A DNA stretch of 64,000 bases from Gyrodactylus bullatarudis (Eukaryota; Platyhelminthes; Monogenea; Gyrodactylidea; Gyrodactylidae). The stretch spans positions 1 to 64,000 of the forward strand of contig SSNU01000211.1 of NCBI GenBank assembly GCA_012064415.1, read 5' to 3'. Of the stretch, positions 10,116 to 22,164 are shown piece by piece. The position numbers were made by a program, and so were the translations under genes. Within the stretch, counting starts at the first letter, position 1, and every line of letters begins with the position of its first letter. The notes below the pieces were generated by a model. It searched no databases, was not told the DNA's origin, and saw only the letters and a list, made by a program, of their open reading frames with translations.

Positions 10116-11658
10116 TAGTGGTCGAATTAATATCTGAAACACTCTGAATATTTTAAACTGTCGATTTATTTAAAATGATAAACTTTTCAAATCAAGACCA
10201 TTTGATACATTATCAAATTTTTTATCAATTGATATCTGAATGAATATTTTTACCTTTTCATCTTTCCCTGTACAAGTAAAAATACTATTTTTCATTGAAG
10301 TTGAAAACGAACTAATATGTGAAACACTTTTGATATTCTCTATCTACTAACATAGTTGTTTAAGAAATCTGTTGTAAGTTAATATTTCATAATTTCATGA
10401 ACTAATTTAAGAATATACCACAAAAAACATTGACTTTCTGAAAGATGTACCATCATAATTGTCGCTTCAATTGTGAGGAACTCAAGACTATTAAAACCAT
10501 GAAAAACACTGGGATTTCAAATAGAGAAATCGCACGAAGATTCGAATGCTCCCCTGCAACAATTACAAGAATTTTTAACAAGAAAACCTACAATAAAAAT
10601 TCAAAAAAGCCTGGTCGAAAGCCGAAAATTACAAACATCCAGAGAGGGCAAATCAAAAGACTCCTTACTAAAAACTTTATGAATTGCAACCAGGCAAAAG
10701 CAAAGCTAGATCTGAGTCTAAATTTAAGAACCATTCAAAAATATGTAAAAAAAATATGAAAATGTCTTGGAGGAAATCAAAAAAAGTCCCGAAACTCTCA
10801 GATTTCGATAAAATTTTTCGAGTAGATTGGATCAAGGATAAATTGAGCCAAAGAATCAATTGGGATAAAGTCATATTTACTGATGAGAAAAGGTTTAATT
10901 TGGATGGGCCTGATGGTTCAAGTTATCATTGGTGTCCACAAGGGGACGTCCCTAAGAAAATACTGAATCGCGTACACGGTGGAGCTTCGATTATGGTATG
11001 GGGAGCGATTTATTCAAAAGGAACCTTACCTATAGTCATTGTTGATGGAAAATTAAACTCAGAAAAATATCAGAATATTTTGATTGATTCCATTTTATCA
11101 TTCAAAAATGAGTTTAAAGATGATAATCTTGTATTTCAACAAGACAATGCTCCATGCCATACATCAAAATCGACAATTGAATGGCTAAATTACAATGAGA
11201 TTGATTTTATTGATTGGCCACCCCGAAGTCCAGACCTTAACCCAATAGAAAACCTATGGGGACTTCTATCTCAAAGAGTTTATTCAAATGGGAGGCAATT
11301 TGAAAATGTCCATGAACTTAGACTTGAAATTATAAAAAAGTGGTCAGAATTAACTGAAAATGATATAAAACCATTCATTAATTCCATGAATGAAAGAAGT
11401 TCCGATGTTATAGAAGAAAAAGGTGAATTTTTGGGTTAATATAAAGTGTTTCACATATTAGTTCGTTTTCAACTTCAATGAAAAATAGTATTTTTACTTG
11501 TACAGGGAAAGATGAAAAGGTAAAAATATTCATTCAGATATCAATTGATAAAAAATTTGATAATGTATCAAATGGTCTTGATTTGAAAAGTTTATCATTT
11601 TAAATAAATTGACAGTTCAAAATATTCAGAGTGTTTCACATATTAATTCGACCACTAT
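10116..11658 (+). mobile_element. Tc1/mariner transposon with long inverted repeats
   Basis: Terminal inverted repeats of about 220 bp run from about 10116 to 10340 and from 11440 to 11658. The outer ends read TAGTGGTCGAATTAATA and its inverse, within TATATA on both sides as expected for TA target duplication. Each arm contains two copies of a TGAAACACT word (outer at about 10135, inner at about 10319), an IR/DR-type arrangement like that of Sleeping Beauty-class elements. One transposase gene lies between the arms. The arms are nearly identical, so this is the youngest Tc1 copy in the window. Confidence 0.92.
10445..11439 (+). pseudogene. Tc1-like transposase (DD34E), frameshifted
   Basis: The first frame (10445-10759) holds the paired-type DNA-binding domain: helix-turn-helix SNREIARRFECSPATITRIF, a basic KKPGRKPKIT linker, and a second helix-turn-helix. 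A frame change near 10750, in an A-rich run, is followed by a second about 35 bases later; the middle stretch reads YENVLEEIKKS in the third frame. The frame ending at 11439 contains the catalytic domain: FTDEKRF (first D), FQQDNAPCH (second D) and SPDLNPIENLWG (E), with 34 residues between the last two. The protein ends at the right inverted repeat. Apart from the shifts it is full length for the family. Confidence 0.92.
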
Positions 11659-12307
11659 ATATGGGTTGAGAACTAATTATATTATTAGCTTCTTATGACT
11701 TTTCTCTATTTGCACTCTCATTCTCAATTATTAATATAATGAAGATTGGAGCTTGTTAAACTGAGATATAATTTCAGCTTGAGAATCTACTCAACATACC
11801 CATAAGCACTATTTACCGCACTATTATCCTTGTGGTGCCAAGTTTCTTATAAATGATACTGCCAATTCCGAAAAGTATATCCGTATGATACATGAAATTT
11901 ATAATCTATCAGTCAAACTTGTATTTAGTATCATTTATTTAGAATAGATATTTTTTATGTATAAATGTTCAGACTTCAGTATTAAAAATAAAAGCCAAAT
12001 ATTTTAGAAATATTCTTACATATATGATATTTTTTATACAATATAATGAATCGTGAAATTAATTATAATTTTCTCTCAAAGATATAAGGTTCTTCACAAT
12101 ATCTAAGGAATCTTTTTGTTTTCGCGAGGCTAAATTGCTTTTCATGAAGGACTTTAGGGAAAAAAGCTGGTATAATGTAACAAGAATATTGCAATACTAT
12201 GTCTACAAGACTGGTCTACAACTAATCAAATACTATTGGGTTTTAAGTAATGTTATTCAAGGCAGAAATTTCATATATTAGATTTGTAAATAAAAATTAT
12301 TTAACTC
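11659..12307. other. AT-rich interval without recognised genes
   Basis: No recognisable coding, RNA or repeat feature. Confidence 0.4.
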
Positions 12308-12491
12308 TGGTCTAGTGTTTGGGAGTGTTGATTCACAATGTTGAAGACCCGTGCTCGAATCCTGGCTACGGTGTACGGACAAGTCCTAATAAGGACGAAA
12401 CGCGTCTACATCTGCCACCGTGTGTTGAATATTATTTGACTCTCTTATGGAACTGATACTTGCTCTTCCGAGCTCTAACATCTAAGTGTGA
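12308..12491 (+). mobile_element. tRNA-hammerhead element copy B
   Basis: Order: A-box-like TCTAGTGTTTGGGAG, B-box-like GTGCTCGAATCC, hammerhead 12363-12418, then the family tail ending at TCTAAGTGTG. The ribozyme core reads CGGACAAG instead of CTGACGAG, so it should be inactive; stem II (GTCC/GGAC) and GAAAC are kept. Confidence 0.75.
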
Positions 12492-14476
12492 TCTATTGAT
12501 TAATAAATATCAGTGTGACTGCGGATCTTCTTATACAAGACTTTAAGTTATAAAGTTATCAACTAGAGGGAACGATCACCTTAAGAAAGATACGCGATAA
12601 CTAGGCATCTTAGACAGGAAGGGCATGAGGCTTCCCTTTCAAATTTTTCAATTTTATACAAAAACCCGAGTGATGACAGTTCAGATGTTTTGGTTAATAT
12701 ACACTTCTTCCTACTTTTCAAAAACAATAGGATAATTATCTCTTCCTTTTTCATGTTATTACGAGAGAAAGAGTAAAACAAACTATTAAATAAGTTTTTT
12801 CATTATGAAAGCCGAGAAAAGGGGGATTTATTCACATGACTCAACTTAAATGATTGTATCAAAATTTTAACTAAATGGTTGGTTTAAATTTTGGGAATTT
12901 TGCTTTATTCAAAATGTTCTACTGTTAAAGGACATTACGTCTACTAAATTTTATAAAGCTATTGAAAAAGCTATTTGAATGAAAGAAGACATAATTTAGT
13001 ATTGAAAAACTGGAGCTAATTTTCGGAATATTGTTGGGAATAGTAGACTCGGAACAAGGGCCTAAATTTACACTCCATAATTAAATTACTTTTTCCATTT
13101 TAACTTGATTTTGAATTTTTATTACTGGTAAACTGTTGTTATGTGATTGAAAATTGCTCTTGAAATATTTTTTCTAACCTTCAGCCAAATTAATGATACT
13201 TAATACCATTAGTTATATATCATAATAGACTCTACATTTAGTACTATGACACAATTTTTCTTGATCATTTATATTTTTATAACAAAAAAAATTATCGGAA
13301 AGTCAACAGTATGGACCATTCGATAACTTATAGATTTGGTTTTTACAACAAAGTTTGTTTCTCCCTCATTGACTTTAACCAAATCAATTTTGATGAAAAA
13401 GAACGAGGGTCTATTATTTTCATCTACCTGTATGTGAAATAAAGGTTTTCTACAAATGTGTGTTGTGTATTAATCCTTCAAACATAATACACTAGGAGTA
13501 GAGAAATAAATCAATTAGCAAGGTTGCCTTTTCCTTGTCTTTGTAAAACTGCAGAGTACGCTTTATTAAGTAATCAACGTAGACATACAAATTTATAATG
13601 TAAGCAAATGTTAGAAGGTCCTTTTTGAGCGCCCACGAAAATTGTGTACCTTAAATAAAAAGGCTACTGTATTTTAAAATAATATCTTTCAGGATCATGG
13701 CCTATATAACTAAAATATTAAACCTAAAAAGTTCTGTAAATCTTATAACGAAAAGATAAAAACCATTGAACAGCTTTCATTAAATTAGGAAATGAAAAAT
13801 ACATGAAATTAAAAGTATAATATTTTAAGGGAAAAAGCTTTCGATGAGTGAGTTGATATTGAAAAAAATACTGAGGTGTTCTTTGTTCTTGGGCCTGTCT
13901 CATAGGCAAGTATGAGAATACAGTTTATTTCATATAAACTTGCAATTACTAATGAAATTCAGCATAAATATATTATATAACACTAATATATTCCATTAAT
14001 GCAATATACACTCACTATTAAAATTAGGCATTAATAAAACCTCAAATGTCTAGATTATTATTAATCAGTGTCTTTCATAGCTAAGTAAAAGTGATCCTCC
14101 TAACTTCTAAGCCTGAAAAATATCTTTCGTGACTAATTGCAATTCACTCAAAAATATGCAAAATTTCATTTTCAATTGAATTAATACCTTTTGAAAGATA
14201 ATTTTTCTGCTATTCACTATTCCAGATGGGTCACTTTTGTAATAGTAATTACTCATGACTAATATTCGTATTCTTCCGTAATTCATCCAAAAGGACTCAA
14301 CATTTTTTATTAACAATTTCATTCACATACACGCATTCATCTAGAAAAGTGATTTGATTTACTCCCTTAAACTCAACTTTTGTAAGAGCGAATTTCGATT
14401 ACAAGAACTATTGATATCTGAAAAAATTCACTTTTACAAATTTTAGAATGATTAAAAGATTTCAATATAGATATCT
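12492..14476. other. AT-rich interval without recognised genes
   Basis: No feature supported. ORFs here lack recognisable motifs. Confidence 0.4.
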
Positions 14477-14745
14477 TAGTGGTTAGAAGCGTTGTTTCAC
14501 AACGCTGAAGACCTGGGCTCGAATCTTGGCTATGGTGTACTGACGATTCCAAATAAGGACGAAACGCGTCTACATCTGCCACTGTGAGTTGAATATTATT
14601 TGACTCTCTTATGGAACTGATACTTGCTCTTCCGAGCTCTAACATCTAGGTGTGAGAAGACAATCTCCATCAAGTTAGAGTTCCGTGGGATGAATATTAT
14701 TTGACTCTCTTATGGGACTAATACTTGCTCATCCGAATTCTAATT
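14477..14745 (+). mobile_element. tRNA-hammerhead element copy C
   Basis: The tRNA-like head has TAGTGGTTAGAAG (A box) and GGGCTCGAATC (B box). Between them GCGTT-GTTTCAC-AACGC can form an anticodon arm with TTC in the anticodon position, as in tRNA-Glu. The hammerhead (14527-14581) has CTGACGA and GAAAC, but TTCC/GGAC has lost the first stem II pair. The tail is followed by a partial direct repeat of itself (14691-14745). Confidence 0.8.
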
Positions 14746-16364
14746 GCTGAGTCATATAAATAGATGAACTGTAATGTGATTTAATTTAAACTATTACTCT
14801 TATCTTAATTATTGAAATTATTGGTAGGAAGAATCATTAATAATTAAGTTTTTTATGATAAACACAAGGGACTAATCTAGCGCCTAACGAATCATGATAT
14901 ATAGATGAGAATGTTACCTAAATTCGAAATGTTGGAATTAAAGGCTATCAATATAATAGAAGGTTCTACAATCATTAATTTTCGTCTAATACTCAACTTT
15001 ATGCAAATACGCTAATTCAACTTTTTATTTAAGCTCCGGGTTAAATAAAACTATGAAGAGACTAAATTATATGAAGTAATTTTCAACCAGAGTTGAATTC
15101 AAAAAATGGCTGTCTCTGTTGGGTGCCTGGCAAATGACAGAACTGAGATCGATTTCATTGAGAAATTTAATATTAAGAAAAAATGTGTATTCCAAGTAAG
15201 TTCATATTAATAAAATATGCTTAACCCATAATGTTCAAAAACTTTAATATGTTTCTAAATTATTAAATTAAGAAATAAAAGTAATTTTTGTGTGCCGATC
15301 TCTAATTTTTCAAAAAATTTCAAACGTAAGATTTAACTTAGGACTGACATAAATCTTGGTTTTTTGGTTTACTACTAATTAGCCTCATTCTATTAAGGAG
15401 ATAAAACAATGATACTGATAGTAAAACTTATATTTCCAACAAAAATATGAAATCGTAAAAATGAGTGTTTTTTTTTGAAGTAGAACATGCGCTTTTCTCA
15501 CCTTGATAAACTTTTCAATACAACAAAACCTTTTATTTCTGCCAACATCAGGCATAGAATTCATATCCAACCAAAATTTGTGAATTATTGTTAAAACTTG
15601 ATAAATCTGCTCTCTATTGTTTGTGTTCTGATGTCCGTTATACTCCTTAGCTGACCAAACAAATATTCTTTTGACATTTCTACTAATTTAAGAGAAAGTT
15701 ATAAAGTTACACTGCAGTGTAGATATGGAAAGATCTGATTAAACGAATTTGAATTGTAAGGTCTTTAATGCACTGAATTGGAAAGGATGCATTTTTTCAA
15801 GGAATGCCTTACAGGTTTGAACAAATATCTTTCTATGTTTCAATGTGAAATACTAGACCAACCTGATTGGTTTTAAGTTAGGAATGTTTCATATAAGAAC
15901 ACCGTATTAATTATTTTTCAATCGTTTGGGTGCATAATGATGAGCTTCTACAGTATATAAATTTGAAGAACGCTTTTCTCTATGAATAAAATTTTTCTCG
16001 GGACAAAAAAGAAAATTTTATATGATGGGAATAATTCAGTGGGACTTGGGGTTTAGTATTTGCTTTTCAAGAATATCTTTAGTTGAGCCTAAACTTACTA
16101 ATTCAGTTTCAAGAATCAGTGAGTTATTAAAATAGCAGTTGATTTTTAAAATCATGAAAAATAACATAACAATGATACATAGAATAATAATTTTCCATAA
16201 TCAATTTTTGAAATTTCACAAGTGCAAAAGGAAGTGAATCTGCTTTTATAGTCGGGCATGAAGATTGCAACCATTAAATATTCTTGATTATCCAGAAAAA
16301 AAAAGATTTTTATTTTAAAGGTATATCAGATTGAAGAAATGATCTTTTATTTAAAAATTTATTA
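14746..16364. other. AT-rich interval without recognised genes
   Basis: No feature supported by eye. Confidence 0.4.
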
Positions 16365-16399
16365 AAACTTAGGTCACTAAAGGGATTCTCATCCATTCC

Positions 16400-16454
16400 G
16401 GCCACTCCAAACGTTTCGAAGGAGATAGGCTTCACACGTCCTCTTCAGTGGTAG
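16400..16454 (-). ncRNA. Hammerhead-like PLE terminal motif, inverted 5' copy
   Basis: On the minus strand: CTGAAGAGGACGTGTGAAG, then CTTCGAAACGTTTGGAGTGG. CCA/TGG can pair across the cleavage region as stem I. Confidence 0.5.
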
Positions 16455-16589
16455 GACAAGTCATCAAAACCTCTTTACAATTTTTATATTTTCATGATAT
16501 TAAACTCGAAAATTTCATACCAGAATGAATGAGAATCCCTTTGTTGACTTAAGTTTTAATAAATTTTATTATAAAACTAATTTTAGATC

Positions 16590-17620
16590 CTTTTTTACTG
16601 AATCTGAATTTAAAGAGGTCAATTTTCTCGCCAATTCCTTGGAATGAAGGTCTCGACTTGCGAGTCATTTACAATTTACTTTCAAATGTATTAATAGTGG
16701 TTTAGTCCAAAGTAGTAGAGTTAATTATACTCTTAAAATAAAATTTGCTTTTGAACTTTATCTTGAAAAAATGTGATCAGTCTCCTCTATTTCATCTATC
16801 GATGAAAATATTACTTCTTGTCTTGCTAAATTTAAATCTTCTCTGAGCACAAATGTGTTCCAAACTATAATCTATAAACTTAAAGGTTCTAATAGAATTT
16901 TTTTCCAAATACCTTTAAGATAAAAAACGTAAATTTAGCAAATTTAAAAATGACTCCAATCTTTATTTTTCAAAATCTTCTTTTACTGAACACAGTATTT
17001 TCCTTTTCAAATCCAGATTGGATTATCTTGAAACTTTTTTATGACCTTGATAATTTCTTTTTTAATAACATTAACAATTTTTCATCTGATGAAGTTAATG
17101 CTAAACTCTTAGCTGTATTGAATAAGAGCATTAAGAACCCTCTCAAGTACCAACATGAAAATTTTAGTATAATTATTGTCAATACTCTAGACGTCATCAT
17201 GAATTAAATTTATGATTCTAATGCTGAAAATGAACTTATTCAAAAATTAAACATTATCTGTAATTTTAAAGTAAATAAACATTTGTATTTAGATAAAAAA
17301 TGCCTTATATCATTAGGAATCTAAAATCCATGGATAAAATCATTCATAAAAAAATGAGGGTCCCACTATCTTTGATAAACATGAGTTTGAAATAACATAT
17401 GTAATAACAAAAACCTACTATTAAAGAGTCTTCTGTTAAAACACTTATTAATAAAACAAATAAGTTTTTGTATGATTACACTAGGTTCTTTAAAAATATA
17501 CGCCCACTTAAACTTAATGATAACATCCTTGGTAAACCTCTTTTCTTTGTAAAAGTACATGAAGAAAACAGACCTCTGAGAATGATTATAGAATCTAAAT
17601 GTTCTAAACTTAATCAAATT
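16590..17620 (+). pseudogene. PLE N-terminal region and RT start, degraded
   Basis: Several open pieces in shifting frames. The recognisable end (about 17440-17620) reads NKTNKFLYDYTRFFKNIRPLKLNDNILGKPLFFVKVHE, in the style of the PLE region before RT, and then PLRMIIESKCSKLNQIGEV, similar to the conserved P-R-P-I-V-S segment of PLE RT. No catalytic RT motif follows. The 16950-17207 open frame belongs to the N-terminal part and has no diagnostic motif. Confidence 0.6.
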
Positions 17621-17859
17621 GGTGAGGTTATTTTTAAAAATAATTAATAAGATAGATTTTAATTTTAGTTTTTGTTTGGAAAACTCATATCAGAGTAGAT
17701 GTAGTATATGTTTTAAAATTATGTTTTAAATTTATTATTTTAAGAACTTTATAATAAAAATATTACTAAAGATTTAAGTGATTCCATGACAGAAGGGTGT
17801 AAATTGTGTTTAGAAAAAAATTTTTAATAAATAATTTTTAAAAATAGGCAATCCTTTGT

Positions 17860-18430
17860 CACCTATTTTTCGCGAAAATCAAGACATTGAAACGAAAAAA
17901 GTGATAGTCCTTGAACATAGCCCTCTTAGGTTAACCCCTTCGATCCCTAAATCAACAGTTTTAGGCGATCGCTGCATTTAAACAGGTTTGAAGGGGTTAA
18001 AATCAGCTAATATTTACAAAAAATTCAACTTCAAGTTGTTTTTAAAAATAATATTAGTACTTTTGATATTCTATCTAAAAAAATTATGATATATTTAATA
18101 AAACAAGTATTTATAAATTAAAGAGTAGCTGTGATAAAAGTTATATTGGCCAAACTGGTATGAATTTTAAAACAAGAATTAATGAATATAAGAAATCTAT
18201 AGCTAAAAATGATCTAAATTCTACATGTGTTTAGACACATTTTTAATTAACTCATAAAATTAACTTCAAAGAGGTTGAAATTTTAGGCATTCAGAGAAAC
18301 TATAGAAAAAGGTTAATTCATGAGGCTCTAGAAATTGGCAGTAACGATACGTTTAATGGAAATGTTGGTAATGTTTATATTAAGCAATGTTGGGTTCAGC
18401 TTTTTGGCGAAAGAAGGAAGCTTAACTGAG
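17860..18430 (+). pseudogene. PLE linker and GIY-YIG endonuclease
   Basis: Begins with ETKKVIVLEHSPLRL, is interrupted by a 62-bp TTAA-flanked insert, and resumes as NIYKKFNFK; the minus-strand relative at 33490-33700 reads straight through (EHIPLNLKLVNIYKKFNFK). The endonuclease (18110-18430) has CDKSYIGQTGMNFKTRINEY and the tail WVQLFGERRKLN. Stops and shifts are present. Confidence 0.75.
17935..17996. mobile_element. 62-bp TTAA-flanked mini-element (piggyBac-like MITE)
   Basis: TTAA at 17931-17934 and 17997-18000 brackets a unit starting CCCCTTC and ending GAAGGGG. TTAA duplication with C-rich inverted ends is the piggyBac signature. Comparison with the uninterrupted PLE relative at 33490-33700 shows that removing the unit and one TTAA restores the alignment. 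Confidence 0.7.
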
Positions 18431-18584
18431 TTCAGTGTGGAAGCTTTTCTTTTCTGTGTTCTCAATTTCTTATTCTATGTTATCATTGGTCAAAAACCTT
18501 TATTTTTCCTGGTTATGATTGGACGAAATTTTTGGGTATAATATCATGAAAAATATATAAATTGTAAAGAGTTTTTGATGAACT

Positions 18585-18644
18585 TGTCCTACCATTGAAG
18601 AAGACTTTTGAAGCCTATCGCCGTCGAAACGTTTGGAGTGACCA
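18585..18644 (+). ncRNA. Hammerhead-like PLE terminal motif
   Basis: ATTGAAGAAGACT, then GCCGTCGAAACGTTTGGAG. GAC/GTC can form stem II. The first core box has T in place of C (TTGAAGA), so activity is doubtful. Its reverse-oriented twin lies at 30561-30619. Confidence 0.45.
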
Positions 18645-18720
18645 GAATGAATGAGAATCCCTTTGTTGACTTATGTTTTATTAAGTTCTATTATAAAACT
18701 AATTTAAGATCCTTTTTTAT

Positions 18721-19489
18721 GGGCTGAACTCTGCTCTTGTGAATTTTGAATATCGGCTACAGTCAACTTTCTGAGATTTCAATTTTTTCTTTTTGAGCAT
18801 TACGTCGAAATGAATTTTTCTTGAAATTATTCCTATATTTACTGACAAATATTATTAAATACGCATTTGGTTTTTTAATTCTCACGATAAGTTCTTCAAT
18901 AAAATCAGAAAATATTTTTGAAGATGTTCGGCGCTTTTTACCCTTTTTCGTATAGCATGAGAGAAGGATTATTTAGGCCGCAAATAAAGATAATCTTAAT
19001 ATTGATTTTCTATTTGACTGTTGAAAAAACATTCACAGATCATCATTTAAGGCTCGAAATTCAAACATTGAAGAGACAATATTTGACTATTGCAATATTC
19101 AAACTTATTTTTTTCTAAAATTAGTTATTACTATTAAAAATCCCTTCACAATTAATTTTTAATTATAGTAAAATATCCACGGTCAAAATGTTAGTTTCTC
19201 TTTAAAAATATATTTCATTCGTTTGATAAGATTGAGAAGCTTATTGTGAGAATAAAGTTTTTACTTTTTACTAATAATTCCTAGTATGACTTTCAAAAGG
19301 TTAGTTGATAATTATCTCAATAAAAATATTTTGAAGATTAAAGATACAGATAAGAGTCAAGTGAAAAAGAATAAGCATCAGCGGACTAATCCATTTTATA
19401 ACTGCATATTTTCTTAACTTTTTCCATATTTTATTGTGTTACAATAATTTTTTATATCACTGATCAGAATAATTTACCAAACTGAATCT
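18721..19489. other. AT-rich interval without recognised genes
   Basis: No feature supported. Confidence 0.4.
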
Positions 19490-19810
19490 TGTGACATTTT
19501 TTGGATATATGTAGATGATATGCATTTATTCTTTGGTGAATACAAATATGAAAATTGTCTAGTAAGCAAGTTTAAAAGCAAGTTTCGCTCAATAGAACAT
19601 GTATTTTACAATGGAAAAGGAATCAGAAAACGGGCTATCTTTTTTTAGTGATTAATATTATTATAATGACTCACGAGGAAATTAGAAGAACAATTCCCAA
19701 AAAGCTTGTGAATTTTAATTCGTTCGCACCCATTAACTATAAAATAGGTCTAGTGAATTTCTCATTTTCCAGAATCAAAAAACTTACATCTGGGAAAAGG
19801 AGAAAATGAA
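19490..19810 (+). pseudogene. PLE reverse transcriptase fragment (YVDD region)
   Basis: Reads FWIYVDDMHLFFGEY, the catalytic motif with both aspartates, followed after a frame change by NFNSFAPINYKIGLVNFSFSRIKK, the conserved PLE block after the palm. Stops occur between them. The wording differs from the PLEs at 36.5 kb and 53.3 kb, so it is a separate family. Confidence 0.65.
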
Positions 19811-20084
19811 ACTCATAGGAATTTGGTTCAATTCTCGTTCAAGGTCGAACCCCACCTTTGTAGTCGCTTGGCACCGGTGGATTTGATTCCGTTTTTCAGG
19901 TTAAATATTTTTAGTAGTAGTTGATGGTCTGTTTGGAGTAAGAATTTCCTTGTCAGAAGTTATTTGATGACTGCATAAACAAAAAAGCTACTGGTAGGAA
20001 GGGGTCTGCATAACTCATCCACCTTCTTCGGATCTGAATGGCGACCATCTATGGTAAGGATACAACGCAAGAACTTTACTTTAA

Positions 20085-20310
20085 GGATAATAACAGTGTA
20101 GAGATTACAATTTTTTTAGAAAACCTACTAGCAAAGTGTAATCACTGTTAATTACTATATCCACATGTAATCTTACTTAGTGGAGATTTTCATCTCACAA
20201 CTAGATGTTAGAATTCGGTTGAGCAAGTGTCAATAACGTTAAAGATTCAAATAATTTATAATTTAAGGTGGCAGATGTAGACTCTCTTCGAATTACCGTG
20301 ACTACCACAA
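20085..20310 (-). mobile_element. tRNA-hammerhead element copy D, truncated
   Basis: Starts at the family terminus ATAATAACAGTGTAGAGATTACA and continues with the minus-strand tail to GGTGGCAGATGTAGACTC. It stops just where the ribozyme stem I meets the cleavage site, so the catalytic core and tRNA-like head are absent. Confidence 0.6.
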
Positions 20311-20817
20311 TTCAAAAGAAGGATTACAGAATGCATCTCTTAGAGCATATGGACAATTTAAAAAAAGAATATCGGTTGTCGGATTTGATACTGAACCATA
20401 AGGAGAAAAAGAATTATCTGACAAAAAATGTAATGAAAAGAATAAAAAAACCCAGAATAATTTCCCAATCCAATTAAAACATGTGCGGAGTTGATGAATT
20501 TGACATGATCGTTTCGATATGAAAGAAGAAGCGTTAAATGGTATGAGAAATTCTTTTAATGGGCAATCAACTCAAGCTTAGTGAATGGTCGATTTCTAGG
20601 TATAAGAGATTGAAATAAAGAGGATTTCTTCTCATTTTGTTTGAAGGAAAAGCTCTTATTGAAGAAAAACTAAAAGTAGATACGAGCCACTTTGAATAAT
20701 ATGTATATATTATAATAACAGATATTATAGTCTAAAATATAGATCAAAGGATTTTTATTCAAGAAAAATATAGGGCATATAATAAGAAAATTGGAGGAAC
20801 GAGTCACTGAGCATAGG

Positions 20818-20912
20818 TATAGTGGTCGAATTAATATGTGAAACACTTTTAATATTCTTAATTGTCGATTTATTTGAAATGAGAAATTTTTCAAATCATG
20901 AACATTAGATGC
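20818..20912. repeat. Solo Tc1 terminal repeat
   Basis: TATAGTGGTCGAATTAATATGTGAAACACT and the following 60 bp match the left end of the 10116-11658 family. No transposase or partner end is attached. Confidence 0.6.
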
Positions 20913-20934
20913 ATTAGCTAGTCGAGGGATTATT

Positions 20935-21095
20935 CTGGGCCATGGAAGTTCAAGAAAAATTTATCATATTCTTCTGAATACATAAACTAAGCTTTTCCTG
21001 AAGGATTGAGAAGAATTCAGCAATTTTAGCATGTAAAATTGTTTAAACTTTGTTTTTAAATTATTGAAAAGTTTGAGAGGAAAAAGTCCTTCCTA
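20935..21095 (-). pseudogene. PLE C-terminal relic
   Basis: GGGCCATGGAAGTTC, then words matching 25765-25925 of the PLE at 25662-26315 in the same orientation, with many differences. It corresponds to the C-terminal end of a GIY-YIG protein on the minus strand. Confidence 0.5.
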
Positions 21096-21350
21096 CAATT
21101 TGGTAAATGAATTCTTATATCAGTTTGTTTTTTATAAAGGGGTCGAATTAATATGTGAACTCATTCAATATTCTTAATTTTCGATTTATTTGAAATGGGA
21201 ATTTTTTTCAAATCAAGACCAAGAGATACATAATTGGATTCTCTATTGATTAATATCTGAATAATTATTCTACTATAGTATCTTTTCCTGTACAACTAAA
21301 AATATTATTTTTCATTGAAATTGAAAACGAACTAATGGATGAAACACTCT

Positions 21351-22070
21351 TTATTTACCTAAAAATTCTCCCTTTTCTTCTATAAGATCTTCTAAAAATA
21401 TTTTTTTCATAGTACTGATAAATGATTTTGCATGATTTTCTGTTAATTCTGACCACTTTTTTAGAATTTCACATCTCAATTCATGAACATTTTTTGCCTC
21501 CCATTTGAATAAACTCTTTGAGATAAAAGTCCCCATAGATTTCTATTGGTCTAAGGTCTAGACTTAGGGGTGGCAAATCAATCGCATTATTGTTTAGCCA
21601 TTCAATTGTCGATTGTGGAGTATGGCATGGAGCTTTGTCTTGTTCAAATTCAGGACCCTCGTCTTTAAACTCATTTTTGAATGATACAATAACATTTTTA
21701 TCGAAATCTGAAAGTTTGGGACTTTTTTTGGCTTCCTCCAAGACATATTATTAATATTGATTTCACATATTTTTGAATGGTTGTTAAATTTAGACTCAAA
21801 TTTAGCTTTGCTTTTGCCTGATTGCAGTTCATGAAGTTTTTAGTTAGGAGTATTTTGATCTGCCCTCCCTGAATTTTTGTAATTTTCGGTTACCTGTCAG
21901 CCTTTTTTGTATTTTTACCGTAGCTTTTTTTCGTTCGAAATTCTTTTGATTGTTGCGGGAGAGCATCCAAATCTTCGTGCGATTTCTCTATCCAAGTATT
22001 TTTCAGGTTTTTAATTGCTTTGAATTCTTCACATTTAAATCGAAATTTATAATGTTACATCTTTTAGAAT
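21351..22070 (-). pseudogene. Tc1-like transposase, decayed
   Basis: Minus-strand pieces: a helix-turn-helix region near 21850-22030, MEEAKKSPKLSDFDK, then directly VSFKNEFKDEGPEFEQDKAPCHTPQSTIEWLN, and LRPIEIYGDF for the third catalytic block. About 100 residues carrying the first catalytic aspartate are deleted between SDFDK and VSFKNEF. Final residues VIEEKGEFLG match the 10-kb copy. Not functional. Confidence 0.8.
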
Positions 22071-22164
22071 ATTTTTGTGTTATATTCTAGTTCAATTATA
22101 ATTCACAAACTTACCACAAATTTTTCGAGCGGCAAGTTGAGCAGATAAAGAATATTAGAAGTGT

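Larger units (their letters stand above)
16365..18720 (+). mobile_element. Penelope-like element, nearly whole but decayed
   Basis: The 5' end (16365-16590) contains an inverted copy of the element's own 3' terminus, including a minus-strand CGAAACG/CTTCAGTGG ribozyme-like motif. This is followed by the 5' marker GATCCTTTTTTACTGAATCTGAAT, a degraded ORF1 region, a truncated RT start, a linker and a GIY-YIG domain. The 3' end (18430-18720) has untranslated sequence and the plus-strand terminal motif. The central RT palm is missing, with an apparent internal deletion near 17640-17860. Confidence 0.75.

Noticed and set aside
18335..18541. 68-residue membrane-like protein, present twice
   Set aside because: It is an out-of-frame reading across the PLE endonuclease tail and untranslated region; it occurs twice only because the PLE segment is duplicated.
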